36,459 bases of DNA, taken from the NCBI RefSeq assembly GCF_900115465.1, contig NZ_FOWN01000029.1:1-36459 (forward strand). Reading direction: 5' to 3'. This DNA is from Halolactibacillus alkaliphilus. Its GTDB lineage: Bacteria > Bacillota > Bacilli > Bacillales > Amphibacillaceae. Below are positions 16,364-29,602 of the stretch, piece by piece. The notes beneath the pieces were generated by a model. The model made no database searches. It was not told the origin of the DNA and saw only the letters and a list, made by a program, of their open reading frames with translations. Within the stretch, counting starts at the first letter, position 1; each line of letters starts with the position of its first letter. Made by a program: the position numbers and the translations under genes.

Positions 16364-16451
16364 AAGTTACACATGTAGCTGTCTGAAAAGAGGACCTCTT
16401 CTTAGACATTAGTTACCCCGTGATATGTTTATTTTAAAAAGAGTGGACGGT

Positions 16452-17249
16452 TTACTCACCTTCAAATTCAGCCGCTTCACTTTCTTCAGATGTAGGTAAG
16501 TGATCAAATGATTCATCTGCCGTTACTTGTTGATCTGATATAATTTTAGCCACTGGCTTTTCAAATGCCTGATTAGGGTTAATCGCTACATCATTCACTC
16601 TTATTTCAAAGTGAACATGATTCCCTAGATCCTTCCTGAATTCGCTTTGTCCCATTTGCCCAAGGACATCCCCTTGTTTTACTGATTGCCCAACTTCTAC
16701 TTCCATGTCAGTAAGTCCGGCATAATATGTTTTAAGTTTATTGTCATGTGTTAATTCAATGACACCACCAAGTAGTGGATCATTTTTTACCGATGAAACA
16801 TCCCCTGCGAGTACACTGATCACTGGAATGGCAGTATTATTTGACGCTGTCAAATCAATACCTGTCGATTGGTAATATTGCTGATTATACATCACAAGTG
16901 CCGCCAGTTGCTCATTCTCGTCCATTGTATACTCATAAAAGTTGGTTACTTGTTCGACATCAAACGCTTCACTTACTGGAAAACTTAAGGTTTCTACAGG
17001 CACTAATTGATCTTTACTGACACTGATACTCTCTTGTTGTTCTTTTTTACGTAAGACATCTCTTACATCGTCAGTTAATGCATCCTCTGTCTCTAAGTCA
17101 GGTAACGCATCGTTTAATTGATTCATATTGAATTGCCAAATCACCCCGGTCACTAGTGTCATCATCACAAAAACATATAATGCAGGGTAAAAGCCTTTTT
17201 TCCGTGTCAGTTGTTTTAAATAATCACGGAATGATTGTTTTTCTTCCAT
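16452..17249 (-). CDS. spoIIQ: Forespore engulfment protein SpoIIQ (degenerate M23/LytM)
   Basis: The protein has 265 residues with one N-terminal transmembrane helix (about 20-38) and an extracellular LytM-like domain. In active M23 peptidases the first zinc motif is HxGID; here it reads STGID, so the first His is lost, while NHVHFEIRV keeps the second site. This loss is known for Bacillus SpoIIQ, which works as a scaffold that pairs with SpoIIIAH across the intermembrane space. An acidic C-terminal tail follows. The start is ATG 17249: GAGG lies eight bases upstream, whereas two earlier candidates touch it. The gene follows spoIID by about 95 bases and has its own terminator. Confidence 0.85.
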   Translation of the reverse strand: MEEKQSFRDYLKQLTRKKGFYPALYVFVMMTLVTGVIWQFNMNQLNDALPDLETEDALTDDVRDVLRKKEQQESISVSKDQLVPVETLSFPVSEAFDVEQVTNFYEYTMDENEQLAALVMYNQQYYQSTGIDLTASNNTAIPVISVLAGDVSSVKNDPLLGGVIELTHDNKLKTYYAGLTDMEVEVGQSVKQGDVLGQMGQSEFRKDLGNHVHFEIRVNDVAINPNQAFEKPVAKIISDQQVTADESFDHLPTSEESEAAEFEGE

Positions 17250-17344
17250 GTTCATCACCTCATCACTAGTGTGAACAATAAAAAATGGTTTTATACATAG
17301 GTCACTTTATATTTTATAGGATTTAACTAAAAGACCCTTGTTTC

Positions 17345-18331
17345 TTATCGTAAGTTCGATAATGACGTGATATCCACGCCTTGATAATAATGTTTTAAGA
17401 TATCCACATGTGTATAACCGTCTTTGGCCATCCCGTCTGCGCCGTATTGACTCATCCCAACACCATGGCCGTATCCTTTCGTCTGAAAGACGACTTCTGC
17501 CTCTACGACTTTAACGGTAATGTCACTTGATGGTAATCCGAGCGCTTCTCTTAATTCCCGTCCGGTAAAGATAGATTGTCCAAAAGCGATCCACTTGAGT
17601 CTCCCACTATCAGTATAAACGGTCCGAATCATCAGTAAAGCATCTTCTGTCAGTTTGAGTTGTTCCATGACCTCTGCTTTTTTAAACGTGACATGTTCGG
17701 TGAATTTTGGTGATGTTTTATCCCAAGGACTTTCCACACTCACTAAATAGGGGAGGGGATTTGTCCAGTAGTCTTCTGCATTTTCTGTATAGCCATTACT
17801 CGTTGAGAAAAACGCTGGAAAAATAGGTTCCTCTTGATAGACAAGAATCTGATCACGCGTTGCCTCTACAGCTTCAGAAATCCTATTCCGATAAGTTTCA
17901 TAATTATCTTGCCACAACGCTTGAAGCTCTTCATCAGTCTTATACACTTGATCAGATACCGTATCTGTCACATAACTTTCCTTCATCTGTGGATCGTTTT
18001 TCAAGGAATGATGAACAATATATGTCCGGGCAGCAATCGCTTGTGCTTTTAATGCTTCAATGTGAAAGCTTGCCGGCATTTCGCTAGCCACAACACCAAA
18101 GACATACGACTCTAAGTCAAGTTGCTTTTTTTGATTATCTTTTAACACCGTAACAGAGTATTCTGGCTCTGGTGTCGCTTGAGCTTGACTTAGACTGGTA
18201 ACGGAACTGGTTGTTTCTTCTGAAGCAAGAAGGATGACAACGGCTGGAATAAGATAGATACTTAAGAACAGCAGAAACACAAAACGACTGTATTTTTTAG
18301 CTGGATGTTTACTAAAGTGACGTATCGTCAT
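17345..18331 (-). CDS. spoIID: Stage II sporulation protein D (peptidoglycan lytic transglycosylase)
   Basis: The 328-residue mother-cell protein has an N-terminal membrane anchor (about 15-36). The catalytic domain shows ESYVFGVVASEMPASFHIEAL, whose Glu in ASEMP is the catalytic acid of B. subtilis SpoIID, followed by KAQAIAARTYIVHH, and the C-terminal GYGHGVGMSQYGADGMAKDG. SpoIID degrades septal peptidoglycan during engulfment together with SpoIIM and SpoIIP. The ATG at 18331 has GGAG 11 bases upstream; earlier in-frame residues lack one. A sigma-E-like promoter precedes it. Position between murA and spoIIQ matches Bacillus, apart from an inserted ligase-like gene. Confidence 0.92.
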   Translation of the reverse strand: MTIRHFSKHPAKKYSRFVFLLFLSIYLIPAVVILLASEETTSSVTSLSQAQATPEPEYSVTVLKDNQKKQLDLESYVFGVVASEMPASFHIEALKAQAIAARTYIVHHSLKNDPQMKESYVTDTVSDQVYKTDEELQALWQDNYETYRNRISEAVEATRDQILVYQEEPIFPAFFSTSNGYTENAEDYWTNPLPYLVSVESPWDKTSPKFTEHVTFKKAEVMEQLKLTEDALLMIRTVYTDSGRLKWIAFGQSIFTGRELREALGLPSSDITVKVVEAEVVFQTKGYGHGVGMSQYGADGMAKDGYTHVDILKHYYQGVDITSLSNLR

Positions 18332-18371
18332 AAAGACATAGGCTCCTTTTTTGTGATATTTACACAACGAT

Positions 18372-18402
18372 AGTCTATGTCTCTTTCATCAATTATATGT
18401 TT
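18372..18402 (-). promoter_or_regulatory. Sigma-E-type promoter candidate for spoIID
   Basis: On the minus strand ACATATA, a 14-base spacer and CATAGACT resemble the sigma-E pattern (KMATATT, 13-14 bases, CATACAMT). The start site would fall near 18364, leaving a leader of about 33 bases and keeping the ribosome binding site. spoIID is a classic sigma-E gene in B. subtilis. Confidence 0.45.
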
Positions 18403-18449
18403 CGCTTTATCTAAACAGATATCTTTCTTATGCCGCTTTTCTCTTCACC

Positions 18450-19907
18450 CTAAAGGTTTACAAGTATAAGTGTCAACAAACTGAAACCGAACGCTAATGT
18501 CATAAGGATGACATTTATCATTAACCTCCACTTATCAGAGCGTGCACCTAAGCTTAGTAGTTCATTCTCCCCTTTAAGATAACCACCCACCATAAAACTC
18601 ATAAAGAACCAAACAAACCCGTAAGATAAATTAAAATCCATTACACTATGACACAAAATTAACAACACAGGGAGGACATGCATGATTTTCTCTCGTTTAT
18701 GACCCATCAACTGTTTTGCTAACAGACCAAATAAAACCAGTGTTATTGTGAGTCCAACAAGCCCCGTTTCTATAAGGATATCTAAATAGGCGTTATGTAC
18801 TTCAAGAGAATGATAATCATAACTTTTCACTGCTTCATAATTTAGCGCCCACGCACGCCCTCCTTGCCCGACTAGTGGCGCATCTCGAACAATGTTTAAT
18901 CCATCTTTAATGAAGGCCACACGTTCTTTGAAGGTGTGCCATCCTGTGAGTTTGGCCATATCAAAGTCAAATACAGTATCCAATATTGTATAGAGCGTAC
19001 CTCGTTGTAAAAGATTAAAAATAATAACCGCAAGAGCGACAATCATGACCGTTGGTACGACTAATCTAGAGATGTTAATACCCTTAAAGTGAAATTTAGT
19101 AATATATATGCCGGTAGCACTAGATAACGCCGCACAGATGCTTACTAAACCAATAAACAGCCCACTATTAAATTCACCCATTAAAACAAAGAGGACAATT
19201 GCTAGTAAAAGCGAGGTTATTGTTACAATAACTAATCGTAGTTGTTTTTTCACTTCAAGCATTAGAAGTAATACAATATAAAAAATAACTAGAAATAATA
19301 AAACGCCTCGAGATTGTGATTTTAAGATACTTAACATATAGAGCGGCAATAAAGCAGCATGAACTAACTTCATATGTGTAGTTTTAGCTACTTGTCCTTG
19401 AATTAAACCATATAAATAGAGACTCGCTAACACAACAGCAAAAGTATTGGCATATTCCAGTAAGCCAGCATAGCGCCCCATCATGATGAACTCTCCGTTA
19501 GTCAAGATACCTAAATCAAACAAGATCATATGGCCACTAAGTATTAGCCCAATCCCATGAAGCAGATAAGGGAGAACACGTTGAGATTTCAAGTTATCCG
19601 TTAGGACATAAACCACCATAATAAAGAAATTTATCGTCGTACTTGCACGCATAAAGCTCTGAAGCGTTAAAGCAACGGAAGACGGTTGAAAGAGTAACGG
19701 TATAAGATATGTTAGTGGGATCAACAAAAATATAAAGTAAGACGTGATTGCGTGTTCTTTGTACAACCAGATTCTAACTAAAAAAATCATAAATAATAGT
19801 TGAATGATGATGTGATACGGATAAAAAGAGGCATCAAAATATAATCCTTGATTAAATAAACTACTAAACAATAGACATGTTAAAAACCAAAAGTATAACC
19901 CTTTCAT
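18450..19907 (-). CDS. O-antigen ligase / polymerase-like membrane protein (Wzy_C)
   Basis: The 485-residue polytopic membrane protein has roughly 11-13 hydrophobic segments. The Wzy_C signature is clear: ILKSQSRGVLLFLVIFY in a central helix, then a large outer loop with FIKDGLNIVRDAPLVGQGG and AW, and YDYHSLEVHNAYLDILIETG. The SQSRG Arg and the EVHN His correspond to residues important in WaaL/Wzy enzymes. In Gram-positives such proteins polymerise or attach exopolysaccharide, or glycosylate proteins; the substrate here is unknown. GAGGTG precedes the ATG. It lies between murA and spoIID, 118 bases before spoIID, a position not occupied in B. subtilis. A sporulation or wall-polymer role is possible but unsupported. 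Confidence 0.75.
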   Translation of the reverse strand: MKGLYFWFLTCLLFSSLFNQGLYFDASFYPYHIIIQLLFMIFLVRIWLYKEHAITSYFIFLLIPLTYLIPLLFQPSSVALTLQSFMRASTTINFFIMVVYVLTDNLKSQRVLPYLLHGIGLILSGHMILFDLGILTNGEFIMMGRYAGLLEYANTFAVVLASLYLYGLIQGQVAKTTHMKLVHAALLPLYMLSILKSQSRGVLLFLVIFYIVLLLMLEVKKQLRLVIVTITSLLLAIVLFVLMGEFNSGLFIGLVSICAALSSATGIYITKFHFKGINISRLVVPTVMIVALAVIIFNLLQRGTLYTILDTVFDFDMAKLTGWHTFKERVAFIKDGLNIVRDAPLVGQGGRAWALNYEAVKSYDYHSLEVHNAYLDILIETGLVGLTITLVLFGLLAKQLMGHKREKIMHVLPVLLILCHSVMDFNLSYGFVWFFMSFMVGGYLKGENELLSLGARSDKWRLMINVILMTLAFGFSLLTLILVNL

Positions 19908-20052
19908 CTCTTCACCTCTTTTTTTGCTCTGAATGATTGACTTATAATGCTGTTATCGGTTATTTGTTAAAAACATCAAGTGTTCTGTCATTATTGGCAT
20001 CCTTAATTTAACCAAGATATGAAGGGTAACACCAACTATTATACAACTGAAA

Positions 20053-20094
20053 TAAGCTGTGAGTAAGTTGATTTCTCAGCTTACTCACAGCTTA
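20053..20094 (-). terminator. Stem-loop after murA
   Basis: A perfect 15-bp stem (20053-20067 with 20080-20094) encloses 12 bases and lies 33 bases beyond the murA stop. The T-run on the minus strand is poor (TTATTTC), so it may be a weak or factor-assisted terminator. Confidence 0.55.
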
Positions 20095-20126
20095 CATTTT
20101 AAAGTATCTTATAAAATAATTACTAA

Positions 20127-21419
20127 TCAGGCCATCGAAACAGCAGCCACTGCAACTTTTTCATCCTGAATGCGATCAATTTTAGCACCAAGTGCTTTTA
20201 ATTTACCGACAAAGTCAACATAGCCGCGATCGATATGATAAAGATTCGTAACGGTTGTTTGACCGTCCGCAATCAAACCAGCTAATACTAATGCTGCACC
20301 TGCGCGCAAATCGGTTGCTTTCACTTCGGCACCTTGTATGTCTGATTCACCGTCAATAACAACACTACGACCTTCGATTTTTACTTTAGCATTCATACGG
20401 CGGAATTCATCGATATGCATAAAACGGTTTTCAAAGACCGTCTCTGTCACCATACTTGTTCCCTTTGCTTTTAACATCAGCGTCATCATTTGTGACTGCA
20501 TATCTGTTGGGAAACCTGGGTGTGGCAAGGTTTTAATATCGACTGCCACGAGTTCATCCGTCGGATGAACCTTCAACCCACCTTCTACTTCTTCAACAGC
20601 AACACCCATATCCGCTAACTTCAAAATGAGCGCACGCAAATCACGTGAGCGCGCACCGAGTACTGTCACTTCGCCACCTGTTAAGGCACCCGCTACCATA
20701 AACGTTCCGGCCTCAATGCGATCAGGAATAATCGTATGATCTGTTCCTGCTAATTTATGCACACCTTCAATTGTAATTGTTGATGTACCGGCACCATATA
20801 CACGGCCACCCATACCATTAATATAGTCAGCCAAGTCAACAATTTCTGGTTCTTTTGCCGCATTTTCAATCACAGTCGTACCTTCTGCTAGACTCGCAGC
20901 CATCATAATATTCTCTGTTGCCCCAACACTTGCCATATCTAGATAAATAGATGCCCCTTTTAGGCGTCCTTCACTTTTCACTTCAACAAAACCATGACCA
21001 ACTTCTACGGTTGCCCCCATCGCTTCAAAGCCTTTTAAGTGTAAATCAATTGGTCGAGAACCAATCGCACAACCGCCAGGCATTGCAACGTAAGCATGTC
21101 CGTAACGTGCTAACAACGGTCCTAGCACAAGAACAGATGCACGCATTTTTGTGACAAATTCAAACGGCGCTTCTGTTGTTAAATCAACCGAGGCATCCAC
21201 AACAAGCTCATCACCTGTCATCACAACTTTTGCTCCAATATTTGATAGGACATCATTCATTGTATAAACGTCTGCCAAGGCAGGTACATTCGTTAAAACA
21301 GACCGACCCGTTTCGCCTAAAATCGTTGCCGCAATAATCGGTAACACCGCATTTTTGGCACCTTCTACTCTTACTGTTCCCGTTAATGTCTTACCACCGT
21401 TAATAATTATTTTCTCCAT
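20127..21419 (-). CDS. murA: UDP-N-acetylglucosamine 1-carboxyvinyltransferase MurA
   Basis: The 430-residue enzyme joins enolpyruvate from PEP to UDP-GlcNAc, the first committed step of peptidoglycan synthesis in the cytosol. The EPSP-synthase fold motifs are present: [15 protein letters not shown], then the loop [20 protein letters not shown] with catalytic Cys117 (a fosfomycin-sensitive type), [18 protein letters not shown] and [12 protein letters not shown]. The start is ATG 21419 with GGGGAG seven bases upstream. The position next to ywmB and spoIID corresponds to murAA of Bacillus. It is probably co-transcribed with ywmB, 38 bases upstream. Confidence 0.95.
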   Translation of the reverse strand: MEKIIINGGKTLTGTVRVEGAKNAVLPIIAATILGETGRSVLTNVPALADVYTMNDVLSNIGAKVVMTGDELVVDASVDLTTEAPFEFVTKMRASVLVLGPLLARYGHAYVAMPGGCAIGSRPIDLHLKGFEAMGATVEVGHGFVEVKSEGRLKGASIYLDMASVGATENIMMAASLAEGTTVIENAAKEPEIVDLADYINGMGGRVYGAGTSTITIEGVHKLAGTDHTIIPDRIEAGTFMVAGALTGGEVTVLGARSRDLRALILKLADMGVAVEEVEGGLKVHPTDELVAVDIKTLPHPGFPTDMQSQMMTLMLKAKGTSMVTETVFENRFMHIDEFRRMNAKVKIEGRSVVIDGESDIQGAEVKATDLRAGAALVLAGLIADGQTTVTNLYHIDRGYVDFVGKLKALGAKIDRIQDEKVAVAAVSMA

Positions 21420-21457
21420 GGTTATTCTCCCCATTCTGTAGAAAACACTATATACTA

Positions 21458-22156
21458 TTAGTATTCAGTCGTTAGGATGGGTGTGCCAAGTGTTACTTTG
21501 ACAGTACCGTCAGACCTTATCCGACTGGCTAATTGAACATTCTTCTTTTTTGTGTTCTCAAGGTAATATTGTGTTAATTTCTGTGTATATCCAGTCATCA
21601 TATGTAAATCTTGATCTTTTAATTGATCAAGCTCTGTTACATCTAATGCGTTTAGTATGATTGTTAAAAACTCATTGCTCTCTATCATATCATAAAATAC
21701 GAAACTACCACAACTATATATCTTTCTATTATCTGTGTAAATAGTCGCAATGAACGAATTGAGTCGTTTGTAATAGCTTACAATCGTTTTTTTCTCTAGG
21801 TCTTTTAGCGCGACCTGGTATTGTATTTTAAAACGTTCGTTTGTCTCATGTGTTTTTGTTATCGGATAAATGCGAATGGTTTCTTTTCCTAGGTCACTTG
21901 TTCGAGCAAAAGTATCATGACTTAATCCAGCTTGATTATTTTTTACCGTTGTAAACCCTTGGCTTAAAATAGTTGAAACGAGCACATCCAACTCTTTTTC
22001 TTGTGTTTCCGTAACGACTGTCTCGACCTCTGTTATCGATAAAGCATCGTCTAAATGGTCGGATAAGATTTCCAGTGGATAATTAACACTTCCCACCGCT
22101 GTTACTTTTAAAACCAATATATATAATAAACATAACGAAAGGCACAATTGACGCAT
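21458..22156 (-). CDS. ywmB: YwmB family exported protein
   Basis: The 232-residue protein has an N-terminal signal sequence ([20 protein letters not shown]). The rest is predicted to be exported. Length, the motif [15 protein letters not shown] and the place between ywzB and murA match YwmB, a conserved Bacillaceae family of unknown function whose fold is classed as TATA-box-binding-like. The ATG at 22156 directly follows a T-run of a large hairpin whose 3' arm contains the only ribosome binding site (AGAGGATGGTGG). Expression is therefore probably controlled by that structure. Function in the envelope is inferred from export and the murA linkage. Confidence 0.75.
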   Translation of the reverse strand: MRQLCLSLCLLYILVLKVTAVGSVNYPLEILSDHLDDALSITEVETVVTETQEKELDVLVSTILSQGFTTVKNNQAGLSHDTFARTSDLGKETIRIYPITKTHETNERFKIQYQVALKDLEKKTIVSYYKRLNSFIATIYTDNRKIYSCGSFVFYDMIESNEFLTIILNALDVTELDQLKDQDLHMMTGYTQKLTQYYLENTKKKNVQLASRIRSDGTVKVTLGTPILTTEY

Positions 22157-22211
22157 AAAAACCACCATCCTCTTTAGTTATTTAGCAGTATAACTAAAAG
22201 GTGGTGGTTTT
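22157..22211 (-). promoter_or_regulatory. Terminator-like hairpin overlapping the ywmB ribosome binding site
   Basis: AAAACCACCA (22158-22167) pairs with TGGTGGTTTT (22202-22211), and TTTAGTTAT (22173-22181) pairs with ATAACTAAA (22190-22198) around an eight-base loop. On the minus strand the hairpin ends in TTTTT and the ATG of ywmB follows at once. The 3' arm includes AGAGGATGGTGG, so folding would both stop RNA polymerase and mask translation. A TATACT (22187-22192) inside it could be the -10 of an internal promoter. Confidence 0.6.
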
Positions 22212-22258
22212 AATCAGCAAACGCGACTTTTCACACATCTGAATGGCTATTTGTTTTT

Positions 22259-22492
22259 TTATAATAAATAAAGCAGCTGTCTCGACCAGGTCAATAAATC
22301 TATGAAGAAATGACTTAAGACGCTCGCTATCACAATAGTTAAAATGATCATAAATAATTGTATTTCTTTCTCTTTATGCTTCTTAAATAGCACATCTAAC
22401 CTCAAGGATTGTAAAGCTCGCCACGTAATAATAATAAAAACAACGTGTGAAGTAATATTAATTGCGGCTTGAACACCCAAATCAACAAACAT
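22259..22492 (-). CDS. ywzB: DUF1146 membrane protein YwzB
   Basis: The 77-residue protein has two transmembrane segments (about 10-28 and 46-66) separated by a basic loop (KKHKEKEIQ). The ATG at 22492 has GTAGGTG upstream; seven earlier in-frame residues are rejected. Its location between atpC and ywmB-murA identifies it as the YwzB/DUF1146 family, whose function is unknown. The atpC terminator lies just upstream, so it needs its own promoter or read-through. Confidence 0.78.
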   Translation of the reverse strand: MFVDLGVQAAINITSHVVFIIITWRALQSLRLDVLFKKHKEKEIQLFMIILTIVIASVLSHFFIDLLTWSRQLLYLL

Positions 22493-22555
22493 ATTTTCAC
22501 CTACTTTCGACAATTTCCCAGGAAATAATGACCTTTACATGCAGGTTTTCTACTT

Positions 22556-22598
22556 AAAAAGACTTTAACACAAGTGACGCCTTATGTTAAAGTCTTTT
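22556..22598 (-). terminator. Terminator of the ATP synthase operon
   Basis: AAAAGACTTTAACA (22557-22570) pairs with TGTTAAAGTCTTTT (22585-22598), and five T follow on the minus strand. It lies 34 bases past the atpC stop. Confidence 0.85.
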
Positions 22599-22631
22599 GT
22601 ATTTATTGTGGCCAACGTTCTTGATCGTAAT

Positions 22632-23039
22632 TTATTCTTCACCAACTAAATCAAGACGGTTAATCGCACGTTTTAACGCTAACTCCGCTCGTCTAAAATC
22701 AACGTTATCTCGGCGCTGTTTAATGCGGCGTAAGGCACGTTCTTTTGCTTTACGTGCTCTTTCTACATCTATTTTCTTTGGTGTTTCCGCTGATTGAACA
22801 AGAATCGTCACATGATTATCATCCACTTCAATAAAACCGCCACCAATAGCTACTTTCATTGATTCGTTATCTTTTTTTAGCCGTGCCGTACTTATAACTA
22901 CTGGTGAAATCATTGGTGTGTGATTAGGTAATATCCCAATCTCACCTTGTTCCGCTTGGACGACAACCATATCAAACATATCATTAACGATTTGACCATC
23001 GGGTGTCACTACTTCAACTGCCAATTGTTGTTTGTCCAT
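22632..23039 (-). CDS. atpC: ATP synthase F1 epsilon subunit
   Basis: The 135-residue protein has the usual beta-sandwich (VEVVTPDGQIV..., GEIGILPNHTPMISPV) and a C-terminal two-helix domain rich in Arg/Lys (ERARKAKERALRRIKQRRDN). Epsilon sits on the central stalk with gamma and restrains ATP hydrolysis. It is the last gene of the atp operon, 12 bases after atpD, and is followed by a terminator. Confidence 0.95.
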   Translation of the reverse strand: MDKQQLAVEVVTPDGQIVNDMFDMVVVQAEQGEIGILPNHTPMISPVVISTARLKKDNESMKVAIGGGFIEVDDNHVTILVQSAETPKKIDVERARKAKERALRRIKQRRDNVDFRRAELALKRAINRLDLVGEE

Positions 23040-23051
23040 ATAAACGGCCCC

Positions 23052-24473
<1,422 letters not shown>

Positions 24474-24488
24474 TCAACCGGCAATACG

Positions 24489-25367
24489 TTAACCTTGTTG
24501 GGCATTTGCGCCACCCACAATTTCCGCTAACTCTTGAGTAATTTGAGATTGACGTGCCCGGTTATACTGCAGGCGTAAATCTGAAATCATTTTGTCGGCG
24601 TTATCTGTTGCATTACGCATCGCATTCATTCGCGAGGCATTTTCGCTTGCTTTACTTTCTAAAAAAGCACCGTATATTAGACTCTCCGCATATTGCGGTA
24701 AGAGCGTCTTTAATATTTGTTCTTCGCTTGGCTCAAATAAGAACGGGCTGTGCATTTCATGACGTAATTCTTCCACAGCTTCTTCTGTAATCAGAGGCAA
24801 GATTTTTTTAACGACGACTTCTTGACTAATAGCTGAATAGAAATAGTTGTAGACGAGTTCAAGTTGATCAAATTCTCCATCAACAAAAAATTGCACCGTA
24901 TCATATGTTAAGTCTTCCAAATCACTAAAATATGGTCGATCTGGTAAACCTGTTACCGAACGTAATAGTGGCATATCACGATTTTTAAAATACTCTTTCC
25001 CAATTCGTCCTATCGCAATAATCGTGTACTCATTTTTATGACGGTGACGTTCATTGATTAAATTCTCTACTTTTCTTAGGACATGTGCATTAAATGGTCC
25101 AGCAAGACCTCTATCAGAAGTCATAACGAGATACGCTACTTTTTTCACGCGACGCGGAATTAAGATCGGGTGATTATGATCACCATAACTTAAGACAATA
25201 TGCCGCACCATTTCTTCAATCTTCTCAGCATAAGGAATGAACGAACTGTTAGAAATCTCCGATTTCCCTAATTTAGAGGCAGCCACCATATGCATGGCAT
25301 TGGTAATTTGCTTCGTCTTTTTCGTTGATTCAATTTTCTTTTGAATTTCTCGTGATGACAAAACCAT
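24489..25367 (-). CDS. atpG: ATP synthase F1 gamma subunit
   Basis: The 292-residue rotor shaft protein starts MVLSSREIQKKIESTKKTKQ and ends with the conserved helix around RMNAMRNATDNADKMISDL and YNRARQSQITQELAEIVGGA. These terminal helices form the coiled coil inside the alpha3-beta3 ring. AAGGAGGGTG precedes the ATG. The spacing to atpA is 12 bases. Confidence 0.95.
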   Translation of the reverse strand: MVLSSREIQKKIESTKKTKQITNAMHMVAASKLGKSEISNSSFIPYAEKIEEMVRHIVLSYGDHNHPILIPRRVKKVAYLVMTSDRGLAGPFNAHVLRKVENLINERHRHKNEYTIIAIGRIGKEYFKNRDMPLLRSVTGLPDRPYFSDLEDLTYDTVQFFVDGEFDQLELVYNYFYSAISQEVVVKKILPLITEEAVEELRHEMHSPFLFEPSEEQILKTLLPQYAESLIYGAFLESKASENASRMNAMRNATDNADKMISDLRLQYNRARQSQITQELAEIVGGANAQQG

Positions 25368-25379
25368 TATGCACCCTCC

Positions 25380-26894
<1,515 letters not shown>

Positions 26895-26903
26895 TCACCC
26901 CTA

Positions 26904-27449
26904 TCATCGTTTATACAACGGAACAAATTTCCGTCTAACATCTTCTAATTTTGCTTTTAATGACGCATCATAGACGCGGTTATTGATAACGACCTTAAAA
27001 CCACCAATAATGCGCTCATCAATTTGATTTTGTAAGGCTAAACGCTTATAACCGAAACGCTCAGCAAAATGTGCTTCAATATCCTCTAACTGGCGCGGTG
27101 TTAACATGGCAACAGAGTATACCTTACCAACACCGATACACCGTGCTTCATTAATCAGATACGTGTAATGGTCAACCATTCCTGGCACATCTTGTTCAGC
27201 ATGGTCTTCGACCATAATCAGTAACAATTTAACGAGTTCACTTGAAAAGGTCATGAGTGTTGATTTAATAATCCGTGACCGATTCATCCACTGTTTCGGA
27301 TCTTGTAAAAAATCAACTAATTCTGATGGCGCACTAAAAACTTGCCTGATCGCAAGAAGTTCACGTTCAATCTGTTCTTCATGTCCATGTTCTCTCGCCA
27401 CATCATATAATGCTTCAGCATAGCGTCTTGCATTACGTGAATTTTTCAT
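26904..27449 (-). CDS. atpH: ATP synthase F1 delta subunit
   Basis: The 181-residue OSCP/delta protein has an N-terminal helical bundle (NARRYAEALYDVAREHG) and the C-terminal signature IDERIIGGFKVVINNRVYDASLKAKL. It ties the peripheral stalk to the top of F1. Its ATG overlaps the stop of atpF by four bases (ATGA), a translational coupling signal. Confidence 0.95.
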   Translation of the reverse strand: MKNSRNARRYAEALYDVAREHGHEEQIERELLAIRQVFSAPSELVDFLQDPKQWMNRSRIIKSTLMTFSSELVKLLLIMVEDHAEQDVPGMVDHYTYLINEARCIGVGKVYSVAMLTPRQLEDIEAHFAERFGYKRLALQNQIDERIIGGFKVVINNRVYDASLKAKLEDVRRKFVPLYKR

Positions 27450-27973
27450 AGAAGATCGTCTCCTAAAGTATCAAGGCGTTCTTTAATTAAACGTTTTTGA
27501 TCTTCCTGGCTCATCTCTTTTTGAATAATGTCCATCGCAATTTGGAACGCAATTTCTGCGACGGTTTCCTGCATCTCTTGGAAAGATTCGCGTTTTTCTT
27601 GTTCAATTTCATCCTCAGCATCCATCCGCATTTGTCGCGCACGGTCTTTTGCTTCTTGAATAATACTATCTTCTAATTTCGTTGCGGTTTGTTTGGCTTC
27701 TACAACGAGGCGTTTAGCTTCTTGACGTGCCTCTGCTAATTTTTCATCGGCTTCTTTTACCGCCATTTGTGCTTGGCGATTTTTTTCTTGAGCCGTTTCA
27801 ATTTCTGTCGCAACGAAGTTTTCTCGTTCCTCCATCACTTTAATGAGTGGTCCCCATGCAAACTTCTTCAGTAAGACCATGAGAATCGAAAAACTTACTA
27901 ATACAACAATTGTATCTAACGGTTGAAAACCGCCAACAGTTGCCCCAAGGGTAAATATGTTCGTTGTCAGCAT
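27446..27973 (-). CDS. atpF: ATP synthase Fo b subunit
   Basis: The 175-residue protein has one transmembrane helix near the N-terminus (TIVVLVSFSILMVLLKKFAW) followed by a long charged coiled coil (ENFVATEIETAQEKNRQAQM...). Two copies form the peripheral stalk. It lies about 50 bases after atpE. Confidence 0.95.
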   Translation of the reverse strand: MLTTNIFTLGATVGGFQPLDTIVVLVSFSILMVLLKKFAWGPLIKVMEERENFVATEIETAQEKNRQAQMAVKEADEKLAEARQEAKRLVVEAKQTATKLEDSIIQEAKDRARQMRMDAEDEIEQEKRESFQEMQETVAEIAFQIAMDIIQKEMSQEDQKRLIKERLDTLGDDLL

Positions 27974-28021
27974 GTCCCATGCACTCCTTTCTTTCCGTCA
28001 CCTTTGTTGAGGTATTATTTA

Positions 28022-28240
<219 letters not shown>

Positions 28241-28319
28241 CTAGGAATGATTAAATTTGTATTTGGTTTTTCTTTGCTTAAATAAATGCATGACCTTGCT
28301 TTTATTTAATATCTCTTGA

Positions 28320-28337
28320 TCGGTTCGTACGAACCGA
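28320..28337. repeat. 18-bp perfect palindrome between atpB and atpE
   Basis: TCGGTTCG followed by TACGAACCGA is a perfect self-complementary block in the 165-base gap; an AT-only dyad (TTAAATAAA / TTTATTTAA) lies nearby toward atpE. No T-run follows on the minus strand. It could be a processing or stability hairpin in the atp mRNA before the highly translated atpE, or a protein site. Confidence 0.5.
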
Positions 28338-28393
28338 CGATGATCGAACGGTGAACGTCCAAGTCCAAAAAATCCGTTCATTTATTCTCGTGC

Positions 28394-29502
<1,109 letters not shown>

Positions 29503-29550
29503 ACAGATTCACCTTGCCTCTCATTTGATCATTTAAAGCCAACTATTCAC

Positions 29551-29560
29551 ATTATATCAC
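29551..29560 (-). promoter_or_regulatory. Extended -10 promoter of the atp operon
   Basis: On the minus strand GTGATATAAT contains a perfect TATAAT with the upstream TGn extension; no good -35 is present at 17 bases. It would start transcription about 40 bases before the atpI start. A second TATAAT lies at 29616-29621. Confidence 0.5.
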
Positions 29561-29602
29561 CGATTTTAAAAAATGCATCCCTATTACTCTAATTCTTTGT
29601 TA

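Noticed and set aside
17267-17296. Sigma-F-like promoter before spoIIQ (GTATA, 15 bases, GTTCACACTA on the minus strand)
   Set aside because: The match is good, but transcription would start at about 17260, inside the ribosome binding site (17256-17261), leaving no usable leader.
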